In this document: positions 23,467 through 30,871 of the stretch, piece after piece
Layout: every line of letters starts with the position of its first letter
How positions within the stretch are numbered: the stretch's first letter is position 1
IMG/VR virus record: IMGVR_UViG_3300034110_000490
Location: 1-33,382 of that record
From: a virus
Direction: 5' to 3' (one strand)
DNA: 33,382 nucleotides
Notes under the pieces: generated by a model
Database searches by the model: none
What the model was told of the DNA's origin: nothing
What the model saw: the letters and a program-made list of their open reading frames with translations, nothing else
Position numbers and translations under genes: made by a program

Positions 23467-24113
23467 GCTGCAGCCCTCTTCAGTTCGCGGGTCTTAGCCC
23501 GGTAGTCGGCGGTGATCGCCTTGAGTTCTTCTACGGTGTGCTTGCGCGGTTCGTGGTCTGCTTCGAGCGCTTCAACAGCCTCCAGACCGATGCGGGCAAT
23601 CAAACCGGTGCGGAATCCTTGCGAAACCGTCTGGCCCTTTCTGGCGTACTTGGATGACCCGGCATTGCAGCTCTTACACTGCAACCAGATGTTGTTCGGC
23701 ACCAGCCGCAGCTCGGGCCGTGCGCCCTTGCCAAGGAAGTGGCCGGCATCGAACGCACCTCCAGTCTTCCAGCCCTGCGCCGCCAGAATCGATTCCTGCG
23801 ACTCGCCGCAGCTCATGCAACCGCTGCCGATGCTCAGCTCATAGGTGCGCCGATAGTCGCGCACAGCCTTCTCGGCATCCTTGAGGTGATCGCCGCGACT
23901 TTTCAGGGCCTCTTTGCGGACCTTGATCTCGCGGCGACCGAGCTGGGCGATCGCCTTACTGGCTCTCTCGCTATTCGCCGGCGCAATGGCCAGCGCACAC
24001 TTCGGACTGCAAACCGCTTGCCCCAAGCGCTGCGGCTGGAAGCTGATGCCGCACGCTGGGTTCTTGCACTTCTTCGGCTTCGGGGCCTTCTGTTCCTTGA
24101 TGGCGGTTCGCAT
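23463..24113 (-). CDS. ninG: NinG recombination protein
   Basis: A 216-residue protein of the lambda NinG (Rap) family, a Holliday-junction or branched DNA nuclease that supports phage recombination. Zinc ligands appear in CKNPACGISF and AVCSPKCA at the N-terminus and CMSCGESQES in the middle, followed by GGAFDAGHFLGKGARPELRLVPNNIWLQCKSCN, a His-Asn nuclease-like core. The start MRTAIKEQ has GGAGG nine bases upstream and overlaps the ninB stop by one base. Confidence 0.88.
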   Translation of the reverse strand: MRTAIKEQKAPKPKKCKNPACGISFQPQRLGQAVCSPKCALAIAPANSERASKAIAQLGRREIKVRKEALKSRGDHLKDAEKAVRDYRRTYELSIGSGCMSCGESQESILAAQGWKTGGAFDAGHFLGKGARPELRLVPNNIWLQCKSCNAGSSKYARKGQTVSQGFRTGLIARIGLEAVEALEADHEPRKHTVEELKAITADYRAKTRELKRAAA

Positions 24114-24511
24114 CAATACCGTCCTCCCCACTTGTCCTGCTCAGTCCAGCGAACGTCATGCTCGGCGCCAAAGGCATGCATCAACTCGAACAGATCGCTG
24201 AACCACTTCTGCGACTGCTTGCGGGTCGATACGGCCATCACCACGAAGCCGCCATCGAGGCCAGGCTCCGCGCGCTGCTTCTCCAGCGAGGCACTGAAAA
24301 GGCACTTCCAGTCCTCACTGGTCAGCTTCTTGCCGTGCCAGATCACTTGCTCGGATACGTCCTTGAGCATTGCCCACATCTTGCGGTTGCAGACGTCAGG
24401 GCGCTTCTCGTCCTTGATGACCACGATCTTGGGCTTGGTGAAGTCGGTTGCATGCAGGACGCCCATGAGGCGGCTGATATCGCGTTGGCTGCGGATTGCG
24501 AACTCGTTCAT
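24113..24511 (-). CDS. ninB: NinB recombination protein
   Basis: A 132-residue protein of the lambda NinB (Orf) family, a single-strand DNA-binding recombination mediator that can replace RecFOR. The segments KMWAMLKDVSEQVIWHGKKLTSEDWKCLFSASL and VMAVSTRKQSQKWFSDLFELMHAFGAEHDVRW are the conserved core. It lies between the C39-like gene and ninG with four-base and one-base overlaps, so the three are translated together. Confidence 0.88.
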   Translation of the reverse strand: MNEFAIRSQRDISRLMGVLHATDFTKPKIVVIKDEKRPDVCNRKMWAMLKDVSEQVIWHGKKLTSEDWKCLFSASLEKQRAEPGLDGGFVVMAVSTRKQSQKWFSDLFELMHAFGAEHDVRWTEQDKWGGRY

Positions 24512-24984
24512 GCCGCAACCTCCGTCGCCATAGCATTCGTGTGTTTCTCCACCAGGTGGGAACGTGAGACGAACGCATCGACGACGAACCCTCCGAGATC
24601 GATTGCGAGCGGATCACCGTTGCCCTGGCCGCGCGGCACGTAATACTTGCGATCCTCGCGGCCTTGAACCGGGTCAATCACGAAGTAACCCTCATCGGTC
24701 ACCTCGATCAGGATCTGGTGATTGCCAGCTTCGATATTGAGTGACGGCGCCGTGCAGAGATAAACACCCTCGTCCGCCAGCGGCGGGTTGTCGACACTGA
24801 AAAACGCCGTGTATTTGATCCCGAGGTATTCGAGCATTTCGCGCATGGTCAATTCGCCCTCGCGGTAAGCCTTGTGCAACTCGTCGATGACCTCAGCAGC
24901 AGGTCGACCGGCAAGCATCGCGAGGCACGTTGAAACGCAACTCACCGGGCACGGTTGCATCTGTCGAACGATCAGTGGATTCAT
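24508..24984 (-). CDS. C39-like papain-fold cysteine peptidase among the nin genes
   Basis: A 158-residue soluble protein. The N-terminus MQPCPVSCVSTCLAMLAG places Q10 six residues before C16, as the oxyanion glutamine and nucleophile of C39-type peptidases. H89 in GNHQILIEV and D104 in YFVIDPVQG complete the expected triad with the usual spacing. There is no signal peptide and no ABC transporter part, so it would work in the cytoplasm. Substrate unknown; it might cleave a host or phage protein, or only bind. It is coupled by four bases to ninB. A non-catalytic papain-like fold is the main alternative. Confidence 0.65.
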   Translation of the reverse strand: MNPLIVRQMQPCPVSCVSTCLAMLAGRPAAEVIDELHKAYREGELTMREMLEYLGIKYTAFFSVDNPPLADEGVYLCTAPSLNIEAGNHQILIEVTDEGYFVIDPVQGREDRKYYVPRGQGNGDPLAIDLGGFVVDAFVSRSHLVEKHTNAMATEVAA

Positions 24985-25415
24985 GACTGCTCTCCCTTGC
25001 TCATGGCCGACAGGATGTCGTGTAGATACCCTGTCGCCACACTTGGCTGCTTTCCTGCGGAATCACACAGCTTCTGTACGAAAGCTGTAGCGCTATGCAG
25101 GCGTTTGGCATCCTTTCGAAGCGCCTCGTTCTCGGCCTTGAGCCGGTCGCGCTCGATGGTCACTGACAAGGTCTCGGTGATGGCCCGCCCAACCTCTTGA
25201 TGCACTGTCACCTCGGCGGAAACCCCAGCAAGGCGAAACTGCGTGGCAAGCCGCTCGTTCTCCTCCAGCAGCTCCAGCGCCACCTCCTCCACGGTCTTCT
25301 CCCCGAGGAATTCCTGCAGCGCCTCGGTGTTGCGCTTCCAGTCTGCGCAGTCGGCACGGTAGGACGCGGCCTCGGCCCACAGCAGCTTCTGGAGTTTTTG
25401 TTTGTCGATGGTCAT
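24981..25415 (-). CDS. Hypothetical coiled-coil early protein, Ead/Ea22-like
   Basis: A 144-residue protein with a long helix: VEEVALELLEENERLATQFRLAG and ITETLSVTIERDRLKAENEALRKDAKRL are coiled-coil repeats. The ending KQPSVATGYLHDILSAMSKGEQS is separate. This make is common in the early regions of lambdoid phages and sometimes called Ead/Ea22-like; function is unknown. The start MTIDKQK with AAGGA upstream was chosen; it lies one base after the helicase-loader stop. Confidence 0.65.
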   Translation of the reverse strand: MTIDKQKLQKLLWAEAASYRADCADWKRNTEALQEFLGEKTVEEVALELLEENERLATQFRLAGVSAEVTVHQEVGRAITETLSVTIERDRLKAENEALRKDAKRLHSATAFVQKLCDSAGKQPSVATGYLHDILSAMSKGEQS

Positions 25416-25416
25416 G

Positions 25417-26223
25417 TCAGAACCCTTCCTTACCGCGTTGCGATTCCCAGTCGAACGGCACAACGATCATTCCGCCCTCGCGCAGGCGGTCGACGCAGCG
25501 GTCCCCCATTGCGGCCGGCAACTGGCTGGCTTCGAGGTTGGAGATCACCACCGTCGGGCGCTCCTGCTCGTACCGGCCGTTGATGATTGCGAACAGGGTC
25601 GTCAGCTCGAAGTCACTCGGCTGCTCCTTGCTCACGCCTACCTCGTCCAGCACCAGCAGATCGGGGTCGATCAGGCTCGACAGAATCTCGGCCTCGCTGC
25701 GTTCGCTGTGCTTGTCGTACGTGGAGCGGATCGCCTGAAGGATTGCGCCGACAGTGCGGTACACGGCCGTGCGCGACGTGTTGTGCAGCAGTTCGTTGGC
25801 CATGCCGGCGCCGAGGTGTGTCTTCCCGGTACCGGGCTTGCCGATCAGCACCATGCAGCGACCGGTCTTCAGGATCTCGTCGAAGATCTGCACGTAGTGC
25901 TGGCAGAACCGGAGGGCTTTGCGCTGGCCGTCGTTCTCGGCCTGGTAGTTGCCCAGGGTGCGAGTGGTGAAACGCTTCGGGATCAGCGCATCGCCAAGCT
26001 TGCGAGCGAGGGACATGCGCAGCTCCATCGACTTGTTGGCCTGCTCAGCGGCTTCGGACTTCTCGCGGGCAATACGGCTGCACTCTGGGCAATTGCTTTT
26101 CAGCTCCCGACCCAGCACAGGAAAGACCCGCTGCTCGTACGCGCCGTGGGTTTCGCACTCGGCAGGCTGGATGCGGGTGCCCGGTGGCAGCTCCGGAGTG
26201 GCTTGGACTGGTTCAGAGCGCAT
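25417..26223 (-). CDS. DnaC-like AAA+ helicase loader
   Basis: A 268-residue ATPase. C23, H26, C45 and C48 form a probable N-terminal zinc site. The Walker A motif GKPGTGKT is at 128-135 and Walker B LLVLDE at 189-194; VISNLEASQL and DRCVDRLREGG near residues 225-250 match sensor and arginine-finger regions of DnaC/IstB-like loaders. It should load the host replicative helicase at the phage origin, doing the job of lambda P. It overlaps the initiator gene by 11 bases. Confidence 0.88.
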   Translation of the reverse strand: MRSEPVQATPELPPGTRIQPAECETHGAYEQRVFPVLGRELKSNCPECSRIAREKSEAAEQANKSMELRMSLARKLGDALIPKRFTTRTLGNYQAENDGQRKALRFCQHYVQIFDEILKTGRCMVLIGKPGTGKTHLGAGMANELLHNTSRTAVYRTVGAILQAIRSTYDKHSERSEAEILSSLIDPDLLVLDEVGVSKEQPSDFELTTLFAIINGRYEQERPTVVISNLEASQLPAAMGDRCVDRLREGGMIVVPFDWESQRGKEGF

Positions 26224-26992
26224 AGCTGCCGTCCTCCCGCTGTTTTAGGCCGGCGTGATAGTCACGCTCAGCGAAGCCGGTGTGGCGAGACTGAGGGAAC
26301 GGGTGCACGTTGCTGGATGGCTTGACCTCGTCCTCCCAGCGCTTGCCGTTGAGCCAGGTGGTCGGCATTGGGACGTACTTGCCGCCGTCCTTGAGCCAGT
26401 CACCAGACACAACCTGCGCGGCGAGTCCTTTGGCGATCAGGTTGAACAGTTCGTCAGTGACCTTGAGTTTCGTCCACGCCTTCAGAGCCTTGGCTTTGTC
26501 CTGCTTGCGTGGATAGAGCGCCCAGAACTTCGGGAACAGATCGAGCGCCTCGCTCACCGCAGGTGCGCAAGTCTTTTGATCTACTGATTCTTGGTTAATG
26601 GTTAGTGGTTTATGGTTATTGGTTAGGTGACCATCCGTGCACGCTTCGTGCACGAGTGGTGCACGCTTCGTGCGTTTGGCTTCCTCGCGCTTCTCTGCGA
26701 TCTCTTTATTTTTCAAAGCAGTAGCGTGATAGGCGGCAATTTCATCCTGAATGCGCGCCTGGACGTAAACGCCATCGACAAGCTCAAAGAACTTGCGCAA
26801 AACAAGCTCAACTGCGTCGATTTCTTCCTTGTTGCGTGCCCAGCACCAGTCAATTGCTTCTTCCAAAGTAGGGAAACGTTCGCGGTCATAACAGGCATCG
26901 AGGAGCAGCGTATAGGCGCCGTGCTCAAGCATGGTGAGGCGACCAGCCTTCTTGTGGTAGTCGCCTATGTTTCTCTTGAAGTAATGCATCAT
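26213..26992 (-). CDS. Replication initiation protein, DUF1376/YdaU and O-like
   Basis: A 259-residue protein. Residues 1-95 (MMHYFKRNIGDYHKKAGRLTMLEHGAYTLLLDACYDRE) match the DUF1376 winged-helix domain of phage initiators. A variable linker (about 105-145) encodes the iteron cluster. The C-terminal domain, FPKFWALYPRKQDKAKALKAWTKL to PMPTTWLNGKRWEDE, is typical of replication proteins that contact the helicase loader. It is the lambda O analogue, upstream of the DnaC-like gene. Two adjacent ATGs open the frame; the first has GGGGG upstream. Confidence 0.83.
   Translation of the reverse strand: MMHYFKRNIGDYHKKAGRLTMLEHGAYTLLLDACYDRERFPTLEEAIDWCWARNKEEIDAVELVLRKFFELVDGVYVQARIQDEIAAYHATALKNKEIAEKREEAKRTKRAPLVHEACTDGHLTNNHKPLTINQESVDQKTCAPAVSEALDLFPKFWALYPRKQDKAKALKAWTKLKVTDELFNLIAKGLAAQVVSGDWLKDGGKYVPMPTTWLNGKRWEDEVKPSSNVHPFPQSRHTGFAERDYHAGLKQREDGSYAL
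26593..26673. repeat. Candidate replication origin: heptamer iterons and GTGCACG repeats inside the initiator gene
   Basis: Five head-to-tail heptamers lie at 26593-26627: GGTTAAT, GGTTAGT, GGTTTAT, GGTTATT and GGTTAGG. They are followed by two copies of GTGCACGCTTCGTGC (26637-26651 and 26659-26673), each able to form a GCACG/CGTGC hairpin. An AT-rich iteron block within the initiator gene resembles the position of lambda ori inside O. Function is inferred. Confidence 0.6.
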
Positions 26993-27309
26993 GCGACCCC
27001 CTTGAGATTGGTTGGCCGGAAAGCTTCGAGCGCGCGCAGCGCGGTGTGGTGACGACGCTTGGCGTTGTATTCGGCTTTCTTGGCAGCACGAACGCGCTGG
27101 AACTGCGCCTCGGTGAAATCCATCACAGGGAGGAAGGCCTCGTTGTATGGGTCGAACTTCCCGTCAGGTCGGCCATGGGCTCGGAAGTAGGTGTCGTACA
27201 GCGAGCGCAGTTCAGCCTTGAGGGCCTTTTTAGTGTTCTGCGCATTGAAGTGCTCAAGCGCAGTAGTGGCGGCGCGTTCGATCAGCTGCTGATAGGTAGG
27301 ACCGGTCAT
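26989..27309 (-). CDS. Hypothetical early protein
   Basis: A 106-residue helical, basic protein: MTGPTYQQLIERAATTALEHFNAQNTKKALKAELRSLYD, then GRPDGKFDPYNEAFLPVMDFTEAQFQRVRAAKKAEYNAKRR. No domain is recognised. The start was fixed by the ATGA overlap with the Rha stop, and its own stop overlaps the initiator start. Its place between a regulator and the replication initiator suggests an early replication or regulatory accessory role, without direct evidence. Confidence 0.6.
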   Translation of the reverse strand: MTGPTYQQLIERAATTALEHFNAQNTKKALKAELRSLYDTYFRAHGRPDGKFDPYNEAFLPVMDFTEAQFQRVRAAKKAEYNAKRRHHTALRALEAFRPTNLKGVA

Positions 27310-28148
27310 GCCAGGTCCCCCTCTGTCGCCTTGCAGTGGCAGAACTGACCATCCCAGGTCTTTTTCATTGGGAGCTTCTGAGCCATGTACAAGTCGTGCA
27401 GACGCTTGGCGCCCTCTTTCAGCAAGATCGGCGTGTACTTGGCAAAGGCATCCATCCCTTCGTTGGAGATGGTGGTCACCTTCTCCGTGAGGTATTTGTC
27501 GCGGGCGATCGAGCCGACCCGGAACTTGACCGATCGATTCTCGTCTCGCTCCGAATTGAAGATCCATTTGCGGGCCAGCAGCGCGTTGTTGACCTGCTGG
27601 CAGTTGACACCATTCAGGCGCTTGCAGAATTGCGTTGGCGTCATGCCTACCTGGAAGATGGATTCAAGGCTGGCGATCTTCTCGGCCTGCTGATGATTCT
27701 CAACGCGCAGCACCGCCGTTTGCTCGATCTGATCGGCATAGAGGCGAAGAGCTTCGGCATATGACGGGAGAGCTGCCGGCTGACAGCTCTGCTCCTCCAG
27801 CGCAGTCATCCTGTCGAACACCAGAGCTTGAAGCTCGTAGCTGTAAGACATCGCCATCAAGCAGGCTTCGCGCTTAGGGAAGATATAGATGCGCCGGACT
27901 ACCTTGCCCCCGCTTCCATTGGCGTAGGAGTCAGTTCCCAAAAAATTGGGAGCTGCTTTCCCGATAACGCGCGGCACTTTCGCCATAAAATGATCATGGC
28001 GAAGCTCCGGCTGCCCCTCTTCTTTCGTTGAGTTGATGAAATCGACCAGCTCGATACTGGTCATCGAAACCCGCGACACGTTTTCAGAACCAGCAAAACG
28101 TGTCGCGACATTGGCGGGGGTATTGCTCGTTAGGCTTGAGTGGTGCAT
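27306..28148 (-). CDS. Rha-family regulator with KilA-C/antirepressor-like C-terminus
   Basis: A 280-residue protein. About residues 27-110 match the phage Rha domain: RVSMTSIELVDFIN, LRHDHFMAKVPRVIG, and RRIYIFPKREACLMAMSYSYELQALVFDRMTALEE. From about 180 the sequence MTPTQFCKRLNGVNCQQVNNALLARKWI and a basic tail look like a KilA-C type DNA-binding end. Such proteins modulate phage development or act as antirepressors. The start MHHSSLT has GGAG six bases upstream. Its 5' codons contain a perfect 13-bp inverted repeat (28072-28107), so it may be self-regulated. Confidence 0.75.
   Translation of the reverse strand: MHHSSLTSNTPANVATRFAGSENVSRVSMTSIELVDFINSTKEEGQPELRHDHFMAKVPRVIGKAAPNFLGTDSYANGSGGKVVRRIYIFPKREACLMAMSYSYELQALVFDRMTALEEQSCQPAALPSYAEALRLYADQIEQTAVLRVENHQQAEKIASLESIFQVGMTPTQFCKRLNGVNCQQVNNALLARKWIFNSERDENRSVKFRVGSIARDKYLTEKVTTISNEGMDAFAKYTPILLKEGAKRLHDLYMAQKLPMKKTWDGQFCHCKATEGDLA
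28072..28107. repeat. 13-bp perfect inverted repeat in the 5' end of the Rha gene
   Basis: CGCGACACGTTTT (28072-28084) and AAAACGTGTCGCG (28095-28107) are exact reverse complements separated by ten bases; TGTCGCGACA (28101-28110) is itself palindromic. It could form an mRNA hairpin near the start of translation or bind a protein as two half operators. The GTGTCGCG core recurs at 21025-21064. Confidence 0.65.
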
Positions 28149-28185
28149 TATTCGCTCCAGACATTAGTTGTAAGCGCTGCACATG

Positions 28186-28212
28186 AAACCGACCTGATCC
28201 GTCGGTTTTTTT
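28186..28212 (+). terminator. Plus-strand terminator upstream of the Rha gene
   Basis: AAACCGAC and GTCGGTTT form an 8-bp stem with a 7-base loop followed by more Ts on the plus strand; on the minus strand the T run is short. No plus-strand gene precedes it, so it may end an antisense RNA over the Rha 5' end, in the manner of lambda OOP, or block stray transcription into the immunity region. Confidence 0.6.
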
Positions 28213-28233
28213 TGTGCCTGTGGTTTGAGATCT

Positions 28234-28440
28234 TTAAGTGTCACTTTTGAGGCCCTCTTTGGGCGTCAATTGGTACAGCTTGGCTTTGGGTCGCCTCATA
28301 AGTGAGGGTCCTCCCATTGCCAGAAACTCGATGGCAATCGCCTCGAGTGCTTCGTCGATGCCTAAGCCTTTCTTCAGTGCAAAGGCCGCGACTCGCCGCT
28401 TCGCACCATCACTCAGGTGCTCGTAGTCAATTTCAGGCAC
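28234..28440 (-). CDS. Small early protein, unknown
   Basis: A 68-residue protein starting with GTG after a strong GGAGGT ribosome site five bases upstream. The sequence PEIDYEHLSDGAKRRVAAFALKKGLGIDEALEAIAIEF is helical and may be a small helix-turn-helix-like fold, but no family is recognised. It stands where lambda carries cII, two genes after cro; nothing in the sequence proves a CII role. Confidence 0.6.
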   Translation of the reverse strand: MPEIDYEHLSDGAKRRVAAFALKKGLGIDEALEAIAIEFLAMGGPSLMRRPKAKLYQLTPKEGLKSDT

Positions 28441-28460
28441 TGGTCACCTCCAAAGGGCCT

Positions 28461-28661
28461 CTATGCGGCGCTAGACTTCTTCTCGTTTTTGCTCAGCGCT
28501 TCGATTGCACCGTTTTCAACAGCCCACTCGATCATTTCGTACAGGTAGGTCGCGTGCTGCATCTCGGCCCGCTCGGCCGCCCGGTGCAGGATTCGGTCAA
28601 GGGTTTTGTTGAAACGCACCTTCCGAGGCGTGTCACGCTTGTGTGATTGATCGGCGTACAT
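28461..28661 (-). CDS. Small protein, possibly ribbon-helix-helix
   Basis: A 66-residue protein with TPRKVRFNKTLDRILHRAAERAEMQHATYLYEMIEWAVENGA. A short strand followed by two helices is the pattern of Arc/MetJ-like ribbon-helix-helix repressors, which is a structural guess. TAGGAG lies eight bases before the ATG. It follows the cro-like gene in the early operon, so a second small regulator would make sense. Confidence 0.55.
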   Translation of the reverse strand: MYADQSHKRDTPRKVRFNKTLDRILHRAAERAEMQHATYLYEMIEWAVENGAIEALSKNEKKSSAA

Positions 28662-28690
28662 TTGTTGCTCCTAGCGGCTGATAAATGGGT

Positions 28691-28912
28691 TTAAGCGGCG
28701 GATTTGGATTTGCTTGGCGGGAACGCATCGTCCAGTCCGCACTTCGCCCCGAGGGTGTTCAGCGCATCAACAATCAGCCTTGCCTCGGTAAGGCCGGGCA
28801 CTCGAAGGCCTGCCTCATAGTTGGCAAGGCGCGACTGGTTCCAGCCGAGCGACCGTCGAAGGTCGGCCTGGGTGATCCCTGCTTTCTCTCGAATTTTGCG
28901 GACGTGGTTCAT
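28691..28912 (-). CDS. cro: Cro-like HTH repressor
   Basis: A 73-residue protein with an XRE-type helix-turn-helix: MNHVRKIREKAGITQADLRRSLGWNQSRLANYEAGLRVPGL, where residues about 14-35 form the DNA-binding unit. It is divergent from the repressor gene and shares its operators, the defining layout of cro. GAGG lies nine bases before the ATG; an upstream ATG (MHQRNEP) is less likely. It should repress the immunity promoters during lytic growth. Confidence 0.82.
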   Translation of the reverse strand: MNHVRKIREKAGITQADLRRSLGWNQSRLANYEAGLRVPGLTEARLIVDALNTLGAKCGLDDAFPPSKSKSAA

Positions 28913-28946
28913 GGGTTCGTTCCTCTGATGCATAACCAAAGGATAA

Positions 28947-29006
28947 AACACGTTCCGTGTTAATAGCAAACACAATAAGTGAAAGCCCGATATTTCATTT
29001 CGTGAT
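28947..29006. promoter_or_regulatory. OR-like operator region between cro and cI, three dyads
   Basis: Three 15-base sites of the form NNCAC-N5-GTGNN or half of it are evenly spaced: AACACGTTCCGTGTT (28947-28961), AACACAATAAGTGAA (28969-28983) and ATTTCATTTCGTGAT (28992-29006), centres 22 and 23 bases apart. A minus-strand extended -10 (TGCTATTAA) lies between the first two and would drive cro. Confidence 0.75.
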
Positions 29007-29018
29007 GAAATTCCGGGC

Positions 29019-29834
29019 ATGAACGAATCTCTAGGTCAGCGCATCAAGCGCCTGCGCAAAGCAGCTCAATTATCCCAGGCACAATTGGCGGAGGCTTGCG
29101 GCTGGAAATCCCAGTCGAGAGTTGGCAATTACGAGGTTGGCAGTCGTGAGCCGACCCTGGCCGATATCGCCGCCATGGCTAAGGCTTTGCGAGTTGATCA
29201 ATCAGAGCTGCTACTGGATACGGGGAGCGGCGGCGCCGTGGCGCCCTCTTCCCCTCTTTCTGCTGCCGACATGGTTCGGGACATGCTCGCCCAGAAAGGA
29301 AAAGGGCTATCGGTTGAGGCGCGCGCTCGAATTATTGCGGCTGCAGAAGAGCCTGACGATGCGCCGGCGGGTTATTTCCCTGGTGGCCTTTCCAGCCTGC
29401 GCCCAACGAACGACGAGATCCTAATCCCTCAATACGACATCCGTGCCGCAATGGGCCACGGCCAGGTTCCGCCTGAGTACAACGAGGCGGTCCGTAACCT
29501 TGTGGTGCGGGAGGCGATCTTGCGTGAGAAGGGAGTGACCTACACCGCAGCCAGTGCACTAGCCATGATCACTGGCTGGGGCCAGTCGATGGAAGGCACG
29601 ATCAATGACAAAGATCTGGTGATCGTAGATCGCGGGATAAAGGAGTTCATTGGCGAGGGAATTTATGTGATGACCTGGCACCAGGAGCTGTACATCAAGC
29701 GTGTCATGCGCCTCGACGAAGACAATTACCGCCTGATCTCGGACAACCAGCATTACGAAAACCAGACCGCCCGGATCGATGACGTGACGATCCACGCGAA
29801 GGTTCTGTTCATATGGAATGGCCGTAAGGCCTGA
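29019..29834 (+). CDS. cI: CI-type repressor, HTH plus S24 peptidase fold
   Basis: A 271-residue repressor that should hold the prophage silent. An XRE-type helix-turn-helix occupies about residues 7-60. The C-terminal LexA-like domain has S190 in GWGQSMEGT and K227 in LYIKRVMR, the self-cleavage pair. The usual cleavage dipeptide Ala-Gly is replaced by Met145-Gly146 in IRAAMGHGQV. No good ribosome site precedes the ATG, as in leaderless lambda cI. It faces away from cro across the operators and is followed in the same direction by the Rex-like pair. Confidence 0.88.
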   Translation: MNESLGQRIKRLRKAAQLSQAQLAEACGWKSQSRVGNYEVGSREPTLADIAAMAKALRVDQSELLLDTGSGGAVAPSSPLSAADMVRDMLAQKGKGLSVEARARIIAAAEEPDDAPAGYFPGGLSSLRPTNDEILIPQYDIRAAMGHGQVPPEYNEAVRNLVVREAILREKGVTYTAASALAMITGWGQSMEGTINDKDLVIVDRGIKEFIGEGIYVMTWHQELYIKRVMRLDEDNYRLISDNQHYENQTARIDDVTIHAKVLFIWNGRKA

Positions 29835-29876
29835 TGATATCTAAGAGCAATAATTAAAGCGCTTCGAGGACTATAC

Positions 29877-30869
29877 ATGCACAGGACAGCAACTTTCGTA
29901 GATATCAGAATTGAAGCGTTCGGCATCACCAAAGCTAAAGAGCATCCGATATTATTCAATGCTGACCCCAAATCAATGCGCACATTGTCAGACCAGGTTA
30001 TGCAGCTCTGGAACAATGGAAATCAGTTCGTAAAAAAAGGTAGAACAGATTCATCTGCAAGACTATATCTTGCAGATGTTGAGTTACAACAAGACAAACT
30101 AGTTTTGCTTATTAACAGAAGCGATCCGACGGCTCCCGATGCAGTCTCATCAGACCCAGACAACAAAAGCCGGGTGGTGCATAAAAAACCCTTCAATCAC
30201 GGAAGCGAATACTCAGCTCACGTCGTTATCGGGCTAGATTCGACCGTCGGCGATAACTATTACCTTTGCATAATCGAAACCGTATACGGCTCGGGTTTAC
30301 ACTTGAGCAGTATCAGTGACTACCTGAAATCCATCATCGCTGTACTGCGGAAACAATTCGCTGCTGAGTACTTAATTCCTCACGCTGCCGGAATAAAGAC
30401 GAAAAGCGGCGATCCGGTAATGGTCCGGCACGTCCACGTTTTGGAGTTGCAGGGGCATCCATCTGATTCGTTCCAAGCGGATCTTGATACGGGCGTTTTG
30501 TCAGGTATAGACCTGATAAATTTTTCCGGTACTGGGGCCGCCTGGGATGATAAAGGTGCCATCACGGAACACCAGAAAATCGTTCAGCTGAAGCCTACGT
30601 CTGGGCTGGTAGGCTCGGCAGCTAATGCTATCAGACAGGTGAGGGCAAAGGTTAGCAAAACCCATTCTGAATACCAGCATATGCGTGTTCGTTTCAGAAC
30701 CGAGTCTGGCGAAAGTAAAGACGCGACAATTGCTTCTGACACAGGCAAGTTAATCGATCTTGAGAAATATGTTAAACGACACACTATTCCGTCGCCTATT
30801 TCGGATACGAATAGCTTTGACAAGATAAACAAGGCTATAATTAAATCCATCTTTGCGCTAATGGTGTAG
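29877..30869 (+). CDS. RexA-like soluble protein of a candidate exclusion system
   Basis: A 330-residue protein without signal peptide or membrane helix, 42 bases after the repressor stop with GAGGA seven bases before its ATG. The order of features, SSARLYLADVELQQDKLVLLINRSDPTA, then EYSAHVVIGLD, YYLCIIETVYGSGLHLSSISDYL and later a K/R-rich C-terminal half, recalls lambda RexA (LYIHKIDGKTFLFTK..., FARTVFGPTTSDLTDFL), but identity is low and this is my recollection of RexA, not an alignment. The gene is visibly more AT-rich than the structural genes. It is probably co-expressed with cI in lysogens. A different abortive-infection family is the alternative. Confidence 0.6.
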   Translation: MHRTATFVDIRIEAFGITKAKEHPILFNADPKSMRTLSDQVMQLWNNGNQFVKKGRTDSSARLYLADVELQQDKLVLLINRSDPTAPDAVSSDPDNKSRVVHKKPFNHGSEYSAHVVIGLDSTVGDNYYLCIIETVYGSGLHLSSISDYLKSIIAVLRKQFAAEYLIPHAAGIKTKSGDPVMVRHVHVLELQGHPSDSFQADLDTGVLSGIDLINFSGTGAAWDDKGAITEHQKIVQLKPTSGLVGSAANAIRQVRAKVSKTHSEYQHMRVRFRTESGESKDATIASDTGKLIDLEKYVKRHTIPSPISDTNSFDKINKAIIKSIFALMV

Positions 30870-30871
30870 CC

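Noticed and set aside
25402-26325. Plus-strand frame of 307 residues opposite the helicase loader
   Set aside because: The minus strand carries a clear Walker A/B ATPase with coupled neighbours; the plus frame is a shadow.
26593-26673. CRISPR-like array
   Set aside because: The repeats are 7 and 15 bases long without spacers of regular length and lie inside the initiator gene; iterons explain them better.
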